Positions 16,923 through 24,859 of a DNA stretch of 64,000 nucleotides are shown here, piece by piece. The first letter of the stretch is position 1; every line of letters starts with the position of its first letter. The notes under the pieces are model-generated. The model saw only the letters and a program-made list of their open reading frames with translations, did no database searches and was not told the DNA's origin. Source of the stretch: Bacillota bacterium (GTDB lineage: Bacteria; Bacillota; Clostridia; Tissierellales; Peptoniphilaceae); assembly GCA_030532225.1 (NCBI GenBank), contig JAUNLQ010000002.1, positions 1-64,000 on the forward strand. Direction: 5' to 3'. The translations under genes and the position numbers were made by a program.

Positions 16923-17819
16923 ATTAATAATTTATCACAGGCTTTAATAAAAAGAAGGCAAGAATTAAATTTATCTTTGAAAGATTTAGAGGAAATTTCT
17001 GGCGTAACTAAAAAAACTATTATTAGAATAGAAAAAGATGGCCATATTCCATCTGTTGAAACTATCCTGGCCCTATCTACTGCCTTGAAAACTGATCTTT
17101 TAAAAACTCTAAGTCCTACTTGGCTAGAAAATATTTTTGATATGTCTAATCTTTCTGAGCTCAAATATATGGTCGAGAAAATGTTAGATGATAACCAATT
17201 TTCAAATTTGCCAGATATTCTTGAGATGCTTAATAATATTTTTGATAATTTAGTCGACCAGGACTTATCTTTATACTTGTACCAAATTATTTTATTTTTA
17301 GATGGAATTTTTTTAGATACTAAGGAAAGGGATTTTAAGTTAGCTTCTGAAAATTTTTTAGAGGCCTTAGCTTTAACTGTAAGGGGTTTTGATATAAATC
17401 ATTTTGAATCTTTCCCTTATAACTACTTTGAGTCGAGAATTCTTATGAACGCTGCCTTGTCTTTGAACAAGTTAGGGGAATTTGAGTTTTCTAAGAAAAT
17501 CTTTTTATTTTTATTGAAGATTGTTGATAAGAAGTCCCAAATTTATATTTCCATACTCCATAACTTATCTATTTTCAAAGCTAGAGAAAAACAATACAAA
17601 CAGTCCTTGACTCTAATTAACAGGGCTATAGATTTTTCTAACAAATTTAGGAATTTTTCTAAGCTTCATACTTCTTATTATCACAGGGGAATTATTGAAT
17701 ACAATTTAGGTCTGGAAAATTTTAGAAACTCTTTTGAGCTAAGCAAGTCCTTGGCAACTGCCTATGGCTATGATGATTTTTTAAAGTTTTTGGAAGAAAA
17801 GATGAAAAAATATATATAG
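16923..17819 (+). CDS. XRE-family HTH regulator with TPR-like C-terminus, start uncertain
   Basis: About 298 residues if begun at ATT 16923. The helix-turn-helix reads LSQALIKRRQELNLSLKDLEEISGVTKKTI and is followed by an all-helical TPR-like region (KQYKQSLTLINRAIDFS). Architecture and length match the paralogue at 13657-14553. The start is odd: AGGAGG at 16909-16914 precedes an ATG at 16916 in another frame that stops after three codons. The correct frame has no ATG, GTG or TTG until TTG 16977, which would cut the first HTH helix. Either ATT is used with an 8-base spacing or a small frameshift has occurred at the N-terminus. A role in sensing the adjacent secreted peptide is inferred. Confidence 0.7.
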   Translation: MNNLSQALIKRRQELNLSLKDLEEISGVTKKTIIRIEKDGHIPSVETILALSTALKTDLLKTLSPTWLENIFDMSNLSELKYMVEKMLDDNQFSNLPDILEMLNNIFDNLVDQDLSLYLYQIILFLDGIFLDTKERDFKLASENFLEALALTVRGFDINHFESFPYNYFESRILMNAALSLNKLGEFEFSKKIFLFLLKIVDKKSQIYISILHNLSIFKAREKQYKQSLTLINRAIDFSNKFRNFSKLHTSYYHRGIIEYNLGLENFRNSFELSKSLATAYGYDDFLKFLEEKMKKYI

Positions 17820-17837
17820 ATTTTAAGAAAAGAAATA

Positions 17838-17860
17838 GAGTGTCTGGCTAGTAGACACTC
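17838..17860. terminator. Bidirectional terminator
   Basis: GAGTGTCT (17838-17845) pairs perfectly with AGACACTC (17853-17860), with TTAGTTTTTA after it on the plus strand and an A-rich run (AAGAAAAGAAA) before it. It separates the convergent regulator and hydrolase genes. Confidence 0.75.
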
Positions 17861-17867
17861 TTAGTTT

Positions 17868-18386
17868 TTATATTATTTGAATTTGGCAAACTTCCATGGC
17901 TGCAAGGGCTCTTTTGTGGCTTTCAGGGCTTACTCCTGCACAAGCGCCTTCTACTACTTTTATTGGTACTTCTGGCAAAAAGGCCTTTAGGGCTAGGGCA
18001 TTGGAGATTACACAAATATCTGTACATAGGCCTGCCAAGGTAATGGATTTTATTCCTTGGTCCTTGTTTACTCCTTCTAAGATTTCAATTAGGTCTCTAG
18101 ATCCAAAGGTTACCTTGTCTACTACATTTTCTCCTACATAGCCTTTTAGTTGGTCAATTATTTCCCAGCCTGGGGTATTTTTTATGCAGTGTTCTACTGG
18201 CAGGTTCTTCCCTTCTTGGGTCTTTAAATAGTCTGGCCCATGGCTGTCCCTTGTAAAATAAATATCCCCTTGGAAATTTTCCACTAGGTCTACAAGAGGA
18301 CCTACAATTTTCTTGGCTTCATCAGTGCCAAGACTTCCACTTACAAAGTCATTTTGCATGTCTACAACAACTAAGATATCTTTCAT
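17868..18386 (-). CDS. Isochorismatase-family cysteine hydrolase (nicotinamidase-like)
   Basis: 172 residues. The N-terminal VVVDMQNDF carries the catalytic aspartate (Asp9), GLCTDICV the nucleophilic cysteine, and a lysine sits in VDKVTFGS, completing the Asp-Lys-Cys triad of the family. FTRDSHGPDY resembles the metal-binding segment of nicotinamidases (DxHxxDH-like), though the exact metal ligands are not the standard set. It likely hydrolyses nicotinamide or a related amide. GGAGCC lies before the ATG. A selenium role is not suggested by the sequence despite the neighbours. Confidence 0.8.
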   Translation of the reverse strand: MKDILVVVDMQNDFVSGSLGTDEAKKIVGPLVDLVENFQGDIYFTRDSHGPDYLKTQEGKNLPVEHCIKNTPGWEIIDQLKGYVGENVVDKVTFGSRDLIEILEGVNKDQGIKSITLAGLCTDICVISNALALKAFLPEVPIKVVEGACAGVSPESHKRALAAMEVCQIQII

Positions 18387-18451
18387 ATTGGCTCCTTTGC
18401 TTTTTATTTTTCCTTAAAACTACTTTGATTATAACATTTCCAAGAAAAAAA

Positions 18452-18478
18452 CCAACTAGGAGCAAGTCTCTTAGTTGG
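18452..18478 (-). terminator. Terminator after tRNA-Sec
   Basis: CCAACTA (18452-18458) pairs with TAGTTGG (18472-18478), with further inner pairs. On the minus strand the hairpin is followed by a run of seven T. It lies 21 bases past the 3' end of tRNA-Sec. Confidence 0.85.
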
Positions 18479-18499
18479 CTTAGTTTACTATTAAATTTA

Positions 18500-18594
18500 T
18501 GGCGGAGACGAGTGGGAATCGAACCCACCCGAGAAGAACTCTTCTCACAACGGTTTTGAAGACCGCAGAGCACACCAGAAACTCATTCGCCTCC
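18500..18594 (-). tRNA. selC: tRNA-Sec (anticodon TCA)
   Basis: A 95-base tRNA with an 8-bp acceptor stem (GGAGGCGA with TCGTCTCC, one G-U pair), discriminator G and encoded CCA. The anticodon loop is CTTCAAA with TCA at 18557-18559. The long variable arm (GAGAAGAGTTCTTCTC) and the GGTTCGATTCC T-loop are intact. These are the features of a bacterial selenocysteine tRNA. It starts only 6 bases after the LysR stop codon, on the same strand, and is followed by a terminator. Confidence 0.97.
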
Positions 18595-18600
18595 CCAATT

Positions 18601-19497
18601 TTAAATTTTTATAGCATATTCTTTTATAAGAAAGTCTAAGAAGGCCTTGGCTAGTATAGACATATATTTTTCCCTTTGGCAGGTAATGTAAAACTGTCTT
18701 TTCTTGTCCCTATTAAGTGGACAAGTTAATAGCAGGTCTTCATAGTTTAGGGCATAAACTACCTTAGAGGAAATAATAGACACTCCCAGGCCTAGTCTTA
18801 CTGATTCAAGGATAGACAGTGGATCTGACATGGATGCCACTATGTTCAAGTCTTTTAGCGAAACTTTTGAAGATGAAAAATATTTTAAGATTTCATTTCT
18901 AGTTCCTGATTGGTCTTCTCTCATTATAAAAGGCTTTGCTAATACTTCTTTTAGAGGGTTGTCAGCTGTCATAATCTTTTTGTACTGGTCCTCTTTAGGC
19001 ATTATAAACAAAAGTTCATCTTCTGTAAAGGGTATAAATTGAAGATTATAGTCATTGACTTTTGTTCCCACTAGGCCAATTTCTAAAAGGCCGTCATTGA
19101 CCTTGTTTATTATGTCCAAGGAATCTGAATTTGTAATTTCAAACTTCACACCTGGCATGGCTTGGTGAAATTTTTTTATAAGCACTGGTAGGTCTGACAT
19201 GGAAATTGCTGAGGATGATCCAATTTTTATTAAATCTCCCCTGGCCCCTAAAAGAGACTCATTTATTTTATCTTTTAGGTTTAAAATCTTCAAGGCATAG
19301 TCATAAAGTTCTTGGCCTGCTTCTGTTACTTCAAATTCTTTGGTAGTTCTTTTTATAAGCTGAACCTTAAATTCTCTTTCTAAGGCATTTACATGGGCAG
19401 ATACTGTTGGCTGTGTTAGGTAGAGATTTTCTGCTGCCTTAGAAAAATTTTTTGATTCTACTACTTCTACAAAGGTTTCTAGTTGTCTAATGTCCAT
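18601..19497 (-). CDS. LysR-family regulator linked to selenium genes
   Basis: 298 residues, normal LysR length. The N-terminal winged helix-turn-helix (MDIRQLETFVEVVESKNFSK, then AAENLYLTQPTVSAHV) is intact and a periplasmic-binding-like effector domain follows. A LysR family of this type is known to accompany selenium metabolism genes; here it is divergent from the selenium operon and its gene runs into tRNA-Sec. The likely role is to control selenium genes in response to a small metabolite, possibly an O-acetylserine- or selenium-related ligand, but the ligand is unknown. The ATG lies behind a modest ribosome binding site (GGGGG). Confidence 0.85.
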   Translation of the reverse strand: MDIRQLETFVEVVESKNFSKAAENLYLTQPTVSAHVNALEREFKVQLIKRTTKEFEVTEAGQELYDYALKILNLKDKINESLLGARGDLIKIGSSSAISMSDLPVLIKKFHQAMPGVKFEITNSDSLDIINKVNDGLLEIGLVGTKVNDYNLQFIPFTEDELLFIMPKEDQYKKIMTADNPLKEVLAKPFIMREDQSGTRNEILKYFSSSKVSLKDLNIVASMSDPLSILESVRLGLGVSIISSKVVYALNYEDLLLTCPLNRDKKRQFYITCQREKYMSILAKAFLDFLIKEYAIKI

Positions 19498-19642
19498 TTT
19501 TTACCCCCTATCTATTCTATACATATTTATAGATTTTTTCAATATATAAATGAAATTATAGGTCTTTTTCTATTAGAATCTATTTTTTTAAGATGCTATA
19601 CTTTAAATACTTGTTATTTTAATCTTTATTTTTGGAGGTAGT
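19498..19642. promoter_or_regulatory. Divergent promoter region of LysR and the selenium operon
   Basis: The 145 bases hold several TATAG/CTAT half-sites: TATAG-N8-CTATT at 19557-19574, TATAG at 19528-19532 and CTATA at 19517-19521. These are plausible LysR boxes. A TATACT -10-like element is near 19598-19603 for the plus-strand operon, with no strong -35. GGAGG near 19634 is the ribosome binding site for the first gene. Confidence 0.45.
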
Positions 19643-19867
19643 TTGAAAAAAGTTGTTATAGCCTTTGCCACTACCAGTGATGCAATGGCAATGGAATTTT
19701 TTTGTAAGAAAAATAATGTTAGTGGAAGGCTTATTGCCATTCCCAAGGAATTGTCTGCTGGCTGTGGCCTAGCCTGGCAATTTGATTGGCAAAGTGAGGA
19801 AGAGGCCCTAGACTTTTTGGCTACAAATGGTCTGGCCTGGGAAAAGATGAAGTTATTGGATTTTTAG
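19643..19867 (+). CDS. DUF3343 protein, putative Se/S carrier-like
   Basis: 74 residues, begun at a TTG with GGAGG 4-5 bases upstream. The small alpha/beta protein has the SAGCGLAW motif with one conserved cysteine that marks DUF3343. The family is strongly associated with selenium genes and has been proposed to carry selenium or sulfur, but no activity is shown that I know of. A second DUF3343 protein lies at 23444-23713 with the matching DAGCGLAL motif. First gene of the selenium operon. Confidence 0.8.
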   Translation: MKKVVIAFATTSDAMAMEFFCKKNNVSGRLIAIPKELSAGCGLAWQFDWQSEEEALDFLATNGLAWEKMKLLDF

Positions 19868-19880
19868 TTTTGAGGTAAGA

Positions 19881-20648
19881 ATGAATTATATTGGAATTGA
19901 TATTGGCTCTACTGCTGCCAAGGTCTGTCTCCTTAAGGGTGATGAAAAAGTTTTCTTTAAACTGCCTACTGGTTGGTCCAGTTTGGAAACTGCAAATTTA
20001 ATTAAGGAAAAGCTTAAAACTTTTGGAGTTGATCTTTCTAAGGATGACAGCAGAGTTGTGGCTACTGGTTATGGCAGGGTTGCTGTTGACTATGCAGACT
20101 TTGTTATTACAGAAATCACCTGTCATGGCAGAGGGGGCAGACAGCTTGCTGGAGACAATATTGGAATTATAGACCTTGGTGGTCAAGATACCAAGGCTAT
20201 TTTATTGGAAAATGGCCTGGTCAAAGATTTTTTGATGAATGACAAGTGTTCAGCTGGAACTGGAAAGTTTTTAGAGGTTATGGCCAACAAGTTAGTTGTA
20301 AGTATAGACCAACTTTTTAAGCTGGCCCAAGTTGGTCAGGTTCTGCCTATTAGTAGCCTGTGTACAGTTTTTGCTGAATCTGAAATTATTTCTTATATTG
20401 GCCAAGGCCAAAAGAGAGAAGATATTGCTGCAGGTGTTGTTGACTCTGTGGCAGCAAAGGTAAGCCAGCTGGCTAGAAGATTGGATTTGCCCAAGGATAT
20501 TATCCTAACTGGTGGCCTTAGTGGCATTGACTATTTTGCCCAGGTCCTGTCTGAAAAGTTAGAGGCCAATGTTAGAACAACTGAAAATGGTATTTATGCC
20601 GGTGCCCTAGGTGCCGCCCTACTTGCAAAGGAGAAGAAAAAAAGATGA
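19881..20648 (+). CDS. Acyl-CoA dehydratase activase (HgdC/YjiL type)
   Basis: 255 residues, an ASKHA-fold ATPase of the BadF/BadG/HgdC family. The phosphate-binding [11 protein letters not shown] is at the N-terminus and DLGGQDTKA follows. Cys123 ([10 protein letters not shown]) and Cys161 ([11 protein letters not shown]) are the ligands that hold a [4Fe-4S] cluster between two monomers. Such activases use ATP to push one electron at very low potential into a partner iron-sulfur enzyme. The partner is the next gene, which overlaps it by 4 bases (ATGA). Confidence 0.88.
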   Translation: MNYIGIDIGSTAAKVCLLKGDEKVFFKLPTGWSSLETANLIKEKLKTFGVDLSKDDSRVVATGYGRVAVDYADFVITEITCHGRGGRQLAGDNIGIIDLGGQDTKAILLENGLVKDFLMNDKCSAGTGKFLEVMANKLVVSIDQLFKLAQVGQVLPISSLCTVFAESEIISYIGQGQKREDIAAGVVDSVAAKVSQLARRLDLPKDIILTGGLSGIDYFAQVLSEKLEANVRTTENGIYAGALGAALLAKEKKKR

Positions 20649-21790
20649 AATTAGTTAAAGATTTGCCTGAAGTTTTTGAAAGTTTTGCTGACCAAAGAAA
20701 AAATTCTTTTTTAGCTGTAAAAGAGTTTAAGGACAAGGATATTCCTGTTGTTGGCTCTTATTGTACATATTTCCCTAAGGAAATAGCCCAAGCTGCTGGT
20801 GCAGCCACTGTGTCTTTGTGTTCTACTTCTGACGAAACTATAGGAGAAGCAGAAAAGGACCTACCAAAAAACCTTTGTCCTTTAATTAAGTCTAGCTATG
20901 GCTTTGCCAAAACTGACAAGTGCCCATTCTTTTATTTTTCTGACGTTGTTGTCGGAGAAACTACCTGTGATGGCAAGAAGAAAATGTATGAACTAATGGC
21001 TGACATTAAGCCAGTTTATATTATGGAACTACCTAACTCCCAATCTGACCTGGCCCTAGACCTTTGGACCAAGGAGATTATTAAGTTTAAGGAATTTTTA
21101 GAAGACAAGTTTCAAGTTGAAATTACTGACCAAAAACTTTTACAGGCCATTAAAACAGAAAATAATATTAGAAGGTCCTTGAAAAAACTTAGTGCAGTAA
21201 TGGAAAATGACCCTACTCCAATGTCAGGCTACGACTTTTTTAAGGTTTTATACGGGTCTACCTTTAGGTTTGACAGGGAAAATCTAGCAGAAGAAATTTC
21301 TAACTTAGCTGATGAAATTATGAAAGCCTATGACCCTGACCAAGAAAAGAAGCCAAGAATTTTAATAACTGGCTGCCCTATTGGTGGCGCCACTGAAAAG
21401 GTTATAAAGGCCATTGAAGACAATGGAGCTGTTGTTGTGTCCTACGAAAACTGTACTGGCGAGAAAAACTTTGACAACTATGTTGAAGAAGATACAGAAG
21501 ATCTTTATGGAGCCTTGGCCAAGAGATATTTGGATATTGGCTGCTCTGTTATGACTCCAGATACAAACAGATTTAAACTATTAGGCAAATTAATCGACCA
21601 ATTTAAGGTTGATGGTGTAATAGAAATGGACCTTCAAGCCTGCCACACCTATGCTATAGAAACTCATAGCATAAGAAAATTTGTAAATGAAGAAAAGAAC
21701 ATCCCTTATATGGCCTTAGAAACTGACTATTCTTCTGCTGATATTGGCCAACTAAACACTAGAATTTCTGCCTTTATTGAAATGTTATAG
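20645..21790 (+). CDS. 2-hydroxyacyl-CoA dehydratase-family, double-cubane-type reductase
   Basis: 381 residues, the HgdB/YjiM family. Cysteines at 40, 59, 78, 93 and 108, and later ones in TGCPIGG, YENCTGE and [10 protein letters not shown], could hold Fe-S clusters. Together with the activase this resembles the two-component double-cubane-cluster (DCCP) reductases, which reduce small molecules at very low potential; the physiological substrate is unknown. A true dehydratase would usually need two large subunits, and only one is present. Its position between LysR and selD suggests a selenium-related reduction, which is inference. Confidence 0.82.
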   Translation: MKLVKDLPEVFESFADQRKNSFLAVKEFKDKDIPVVGSYCTYFPKEIAQAAGAATVSLCSTSDETIGEAEKDLPKNLCPLIKSSYGFAKTDKCPFFYFSDVVVGETTCDGKKKMYELMADIKPVYIMELPNSQSDLALDLWTKEIIKFKEFLEDKFQVEITDQKLLQAIKTENNIRRSLKKLSAVMENDPTPMSGYDFFKVLYGSTFRFDRENLAEEISNLADEIMKAYDPDQEKKPRILITGCPIGGATEKVIKAIEDNGAVVVSYENCTGEKNFDNYVEEDTEDLYGALAKRYLDIGCSVMTPDTNRFKLLGKLIDQFKVDGVIEMDLQACHTYAIETHSIRKFVNEEKNIPYMALETDYSSADIGQLNTRISAFIEML

Positions 21791-21841
21791 GAAAAACTTT
21801 CTTGTTTTGTGTTATATTAAGTCTATAAGTGAGGCGATTTT

Positions 21842-22861
21842 ATGAAAGATTTAGAATTAGAAGTTTGTGGAGGTTGTAATGCAAAAATCCCTGCAGGCTC
21901 TCTTGATGAAATTTTAAAAACCATACCCCTACTAAAAAGACCTGATGTCCTAGTAGGCTTTGATTCCAAAGATGACGCAGCAGTTATAGAAATTTCTGAA
22001 GATATTGCTGCCATTTTGACCTTGGATTTCTTCCCTTCTATGGTAAGAGACCCCTATATTTTTGGCCAAATTGCTGCTGCCAATGCCCTGTCTGATATTT
22101 ATGCCATGGGTGGCAATCCAGTTTGTGGACTGAATATTGTGGCCTTTCCTGAAGAAGGAGATGTTAAGGTCCTAGAGGAAATCCTAAGAGGTGGAGCAGA
22201 AAAAGTTAAGGAAGCTGGGGCAACCCTAGTTGGTGGCCACTCTATCCACGACCCTAAGGTGAAATACGGTCTTAGCGTTTTAGGAACTGTTAATCCTAAA
22301 AAAATTTGGCAAAACAATACGCCAAAAGAAGGAGACCTGTTAATTTTAACTAAGGCCCTTGGTGTTACCCTTATCACCAATGGTTACAGTGTTGGCATAG
22401 TTGGAGACCAAGAATTTAATAAGGCCTTAGAGTCTATGACTTTTTTAAACAAGTATGCCAAGGATATTTTTTCCAACTACCAAGTTTCCTCTGCTACAGA
22501 TGTAACTGGTTTTGGATTTTTAGGCCACTTGGGAGAAATTATTGCAGGCAACTTTACTGCTGTAATTGAAGCTGATAAGCTACCCCTTTTAGATGGAGCA
22601 AGAAAGTGTGCTGAAGAATTTGTCTTTACTAAGGGGGCCCAAAGAAACAGGTCCTTTATGGAAGACAGAGTTGAGTTTCAAGTTGAAGACTTTGCCTTAG
22701 AAGAAGTCCTTTATGATCCTCAAACTTCTGGTGGACTACTAGTTTCCCTTAGTCCAGACCAGGCAGAAGAGGCCTTAGAAGATTTAAAGAAGGCCAATAT
22801 TCCAGCTAGTATTGTAGGCCAAATCCACAAGAGATTTGACAAGGATATAATTATTATTTAA
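21842..22861 (+). CDS. selD: Selenide, water dikinase SelD
   Basis: 339 residues, full length. SelD makes selenophosphate from selenide and ATP for SelA. The active-site region is VCGGCNAK: Cys9 occupies the place of the catalytic Cys/Sec, followed by Lys15. The next conserved blocks (FDSKDDAAV and the DFFPSMVRDPYIFGQIAAANALSD block) carry the metal-binding aspartates. GAGGCG precedes the ATG. Many Sec-using Firmicutes have Sec in this position; this one has Cys. Confidence 0.95.
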   Translation: MKDLELEVCGGCNAKIPAGSLDEILKTIPLLKRPDVLVGFDSKDDAAVIEISEDIAAILTLDFFPSMVRDPYIFGQIAAANALSDIYAMGGNPVCGLNIVAFPEEGDVKVLEEILRGGAEKVKEAGATLVGGHSIHDPKVKYGLSVLGTVNPKKIWQNNTPKEGDLLILTKALGVTLITNGYSVGIVGDQEFNKALESMTFLNKYAKDIFSNYQVSSATDVTGFGFLGHLGEIIAGNFTAVIEADKLPLLDGARKCAEEFVFTKGAQRNRSFMEDRVEFQVEDFALEEVLYDPQTSGGLLVSLSPDQAEEALEDLKKANIPASIVGQIHKRFDKDIIII

Positions 22862-22871
22862 GGAGCGAAAG

Positions 22872-23444
22872 ATGAAAACTATTGATGCACTAGGAATTGA
22901 ATGTCCAATGCCAGTTATTATGGCAAAAAGAGTTATTAAAGAAGGAGAAGAAAAGTTTCTTGTCCTAGTTGACAATGAAGTTGCAACAGAAAACCTAAGA
23001 AAAATAGCAAAACAAACAGGCTTTGATGTGGCCATAGACAAGGTAGAAGAAAATAGATTTGAAGTAACCTTTACTAAGGGCCAGACTGCTGAAAAAGATG
23101 AGACCAAGAACAAGGCCTACATTGTAGTTCTTGATTCTAACATGGTAGGCCAAGGTGAAGAAGCCTTCTCTAAAAAATTAATGGAAAGTTTCCTTGTGGC
23201 CTTAACTGAACAAGACCAATATCCAGAATATGTAATTTGCTACAACTTAGGTGTTGAGCTTACAACTATAAATGACCATGCTGTTGAGGACTTAGAAAAA
23301 CTAGCCCTAGCTGGAGTTGAAGTTTTATCTTGTGGTCTTTGCTTAGACAATTACAATTTGAAAGACAAATTAAGAGTTGGAGAAATTACCAATATGTACA
23401 GGATCTGTGAGCTAATGACTCAATACAGGGTGGTACAACCTTAA
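22872..23444 (+). CDS. yedF: Sulfurtransferase-like selenium metabolism protein YedF
   Basis: 190 residues in two parts: an N-terminal TusA/SirA-like domain with the CPMP motif (Cys11 in IECPMPVIMAK) and a C-terminal DsrE-like domain with SCGLCL near residue 155. This fusion is the selenium-associated YedF, thought to move selenium or sulfur as a persulfide or selenide. GGAGCG lies before the ATG. The stop overlaps the next start by one base (TAATG), so it is coupled to the second DUF3343 gene. Confidence 0.9.
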   Translation: MKTIDALGIECPMPVIMAKRVIKEGEEKFLVLVDNEVATENLRKIAKQTGFDVAIDKVEENRFEVTFTKGQTAEKDETKNKAYIVVLDSNMVGQGEEAFSKKLMESFLVALTEQDQYPEYVICYNLGVELTTINDHAVEDLEKLALAGVEVLSCGLCLDNYNLKDKLRVGEITNMYRICELMTQYRVVQP

Positions 23445-23713
23445 TGGACTACTGCCTTTATACCTTTTCTTCTAGCTCCCAGGCCATGAAGGCTGAAATG
23501 CTTTTGCAAGAAGCTAAGATTAAGGCAAGACTAGTTCCCCTGCTTCCTGAAATCGATGCAGGCTGTGGACTGGCCCTGCGTTTTTCCATAGAAGATTATA
23601 AGGAAGTTGACAAAATTTTTTCAGAAAAAAACTTTGCCTATGAAAATCGCTATGTCCTGACCTATGTTGAGGGCAAGAGAAAACCTGAGGTGAAAAACTA
23701 TGATTTATCTTGA
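23444..23713 (+). CDS. DUF3343 protein, second copy
   Basis: 89 residues with the family motif DAGCGLALRF near residues 43-52. It is longer than the copy at 19643 by a C-terminal charged tail (GKRKPEVKNYDLS). It overlaps yedF by one base and the following desulfurase by 14, so all are made together. It probably carries selenium or sulfur on its single conserved cysteine between the class V enzyme and YedF; this is inferred from context. Confidence 0.8.
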   Translation: MDYCLYTFSSSSQAMKAEMLLQEAKIKARLVPLLPEIDAGCGLALRFSIEDYKEVDKIFSEKNFAYENRYVLTYVEGKRKPEVKNYDLS

Positions 23714-24830
23714 CAATGGAGCTACTTCTCTAAGAAAGCCTAAGATTGTAGCTGAAACCCTTTATCATGCTATAGCCTCTGAAGACTATGGCAACCCATC
23801 AAGGGGGTCCTATGACCAAAGTCTAAATAGCCTAAGGGCCCTAATGAAAGTTAGGATGACCCTAGCAGATTACTTTGGCCTTGAGGATCCTTTAAGGGTG
23901 GTCTTAAGTCCCAATATTACCTATGGCCTAAACTTTATGATCAAGGGTCTTTTTGGACCTGGCGACCATATAATAAGTTCTGTATCTGAGCACAACTCAG
24001 TTTTAAGACCTCTTTTTGAACTTGAAAGGTCTGGAGGATCCCTGTCCCTACTTGGTCTTAATGAGGATTTTTCTATAAAAATTGAAGACATTGAAAAAAA
24101 TCTTAGGCCATCTACTAAGGCCATAGTTATTACTGCAGCCTCAAATGTTTCTGGAAAACTTACTGACCTAAAAAAGGTCCATGAGATAGCAAGAAAGAAC
24201 GATTTAATCTTAGTTATAGATGGAGCCCAAATTGGTGGCTGCCTAGAATTTTCTATGAAGGACTTTGATCAGACTATTTTTGCCTTTACTGGCCACAAGT
24301 CCCTGCACGGTCCCCAAGGCACTGGGGGTGTTTTGATCAAGGGAGACTTTGACTTTAAGCAGGTCTTTTCTGGAGGCTCTGGCTTTGATTCTTTTTCGCC
24401 CTTCCAACCTAAGGCCCTGCCAGAACTATTTGAACCTGGAACTGCCAACCTGCCTTCTTTCTTAGGCTTAGAGGCAGCCATAGGAGAGCTAATAAAAAAT
24501 CCTCCCTACCAAAGAATCCAGGACCTAACTAGGCTCTTGTACACAGAGCTAAAGAAAAATGAAAATTTAGAATTTTATACAAACTTTACAGAAAAAAATG
24601 CCCCTGTAGTTTCTATTAACATAAAGGACCAAGACGCCAATGAAATTGGCCAAAGGCTTTTTGATGACTATGAAATTTGTGTGCGAACAGGCAGCCACTG
24701 TGCTCCCCTTTTCCACCAAGCTGTAGGCACCAAGGACAGAGGCATAGTAAGACTGTCCCTATCTTCTTATAATACAGAAGAAGAAATTCTTGCAGCTGTA
24801 AGGGCCATAGAAGAAATATCAAAAAATTAG
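23700..24830 (+). CDS. Class V PLP enzyme, cysteine desulfurase/selenocysteine lyase-like
   Basis: 376 residues. YLDNGATS at the N-terminus, EHNS near residue 98, the PLP lysine in TGHKSLHGPQGTGG (Lys200) and the persulfide-type cysteine in RTGSHCAPLFH are all present. This matches the desulfurase subfamily found beside selenium genes rather than NifS/IscS. It would release sulfur or selenium from cysteine or selenocysteine for SelD via YedF/DUF3343. It is the last gene of the operon and a terminator follows immediately. Confidence 0.88.
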   Translation: MIYLDNGATSLRKPKIVAETLYHAIASEDYGNPSRGSYDQSLNSLRALMKVRMTLADYFGLEDPLRVVLSPNITYGLNFMIKGLFGPGDHIISSVSEHNSVLRPLFELERSGGSLSLLGLNEDFSIKIEDIEKNLRPSTKAIVITAASNVSGKLTDLKKVHEIARKNDLILVIDGAQIGGCLEFSMKDFDQTIFAFTGHKSLHGPQGTGGVLIKGDFDFKQVFSGGSGFDSFSPFQPKALPELFEPGTANLPSFLGLEAAIGELIKNPPYQRIQDLTRLLYTELKKNENLEFYTNFTEKNAPVVSINIKDQDANEIGQRLFDDYEICVRTGSHCAPLFHQAVGTKDRGIVRLSLSSYNTEEEILAAVRAIEEISKN

Positions 24831-24852
24831 AGCTGGTTTTCAGTCCAGCTCT
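24829..24852. terminator. Terminator of the selenium operon
   Basis: AGAGCTGG (24829-24836) pairs perfectly with CCAGCTCT (24845-24852) and is followed by seven T. The 5' arm includes the last base pairs of the stop codon. It may also serve the convergent acetyltransferase gene. Confidence 0.9.
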
Positions 24853-24859
24853 TTTTTTC

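Noticed and set aside
18349..18573. Open frame of 74 codons over tRNA-Sec on the minus strand
   Set aside because: It runs through the tRNA and its terminator, has no ribosome binding site and no protein-like composition; the tRNA explains the sequence.
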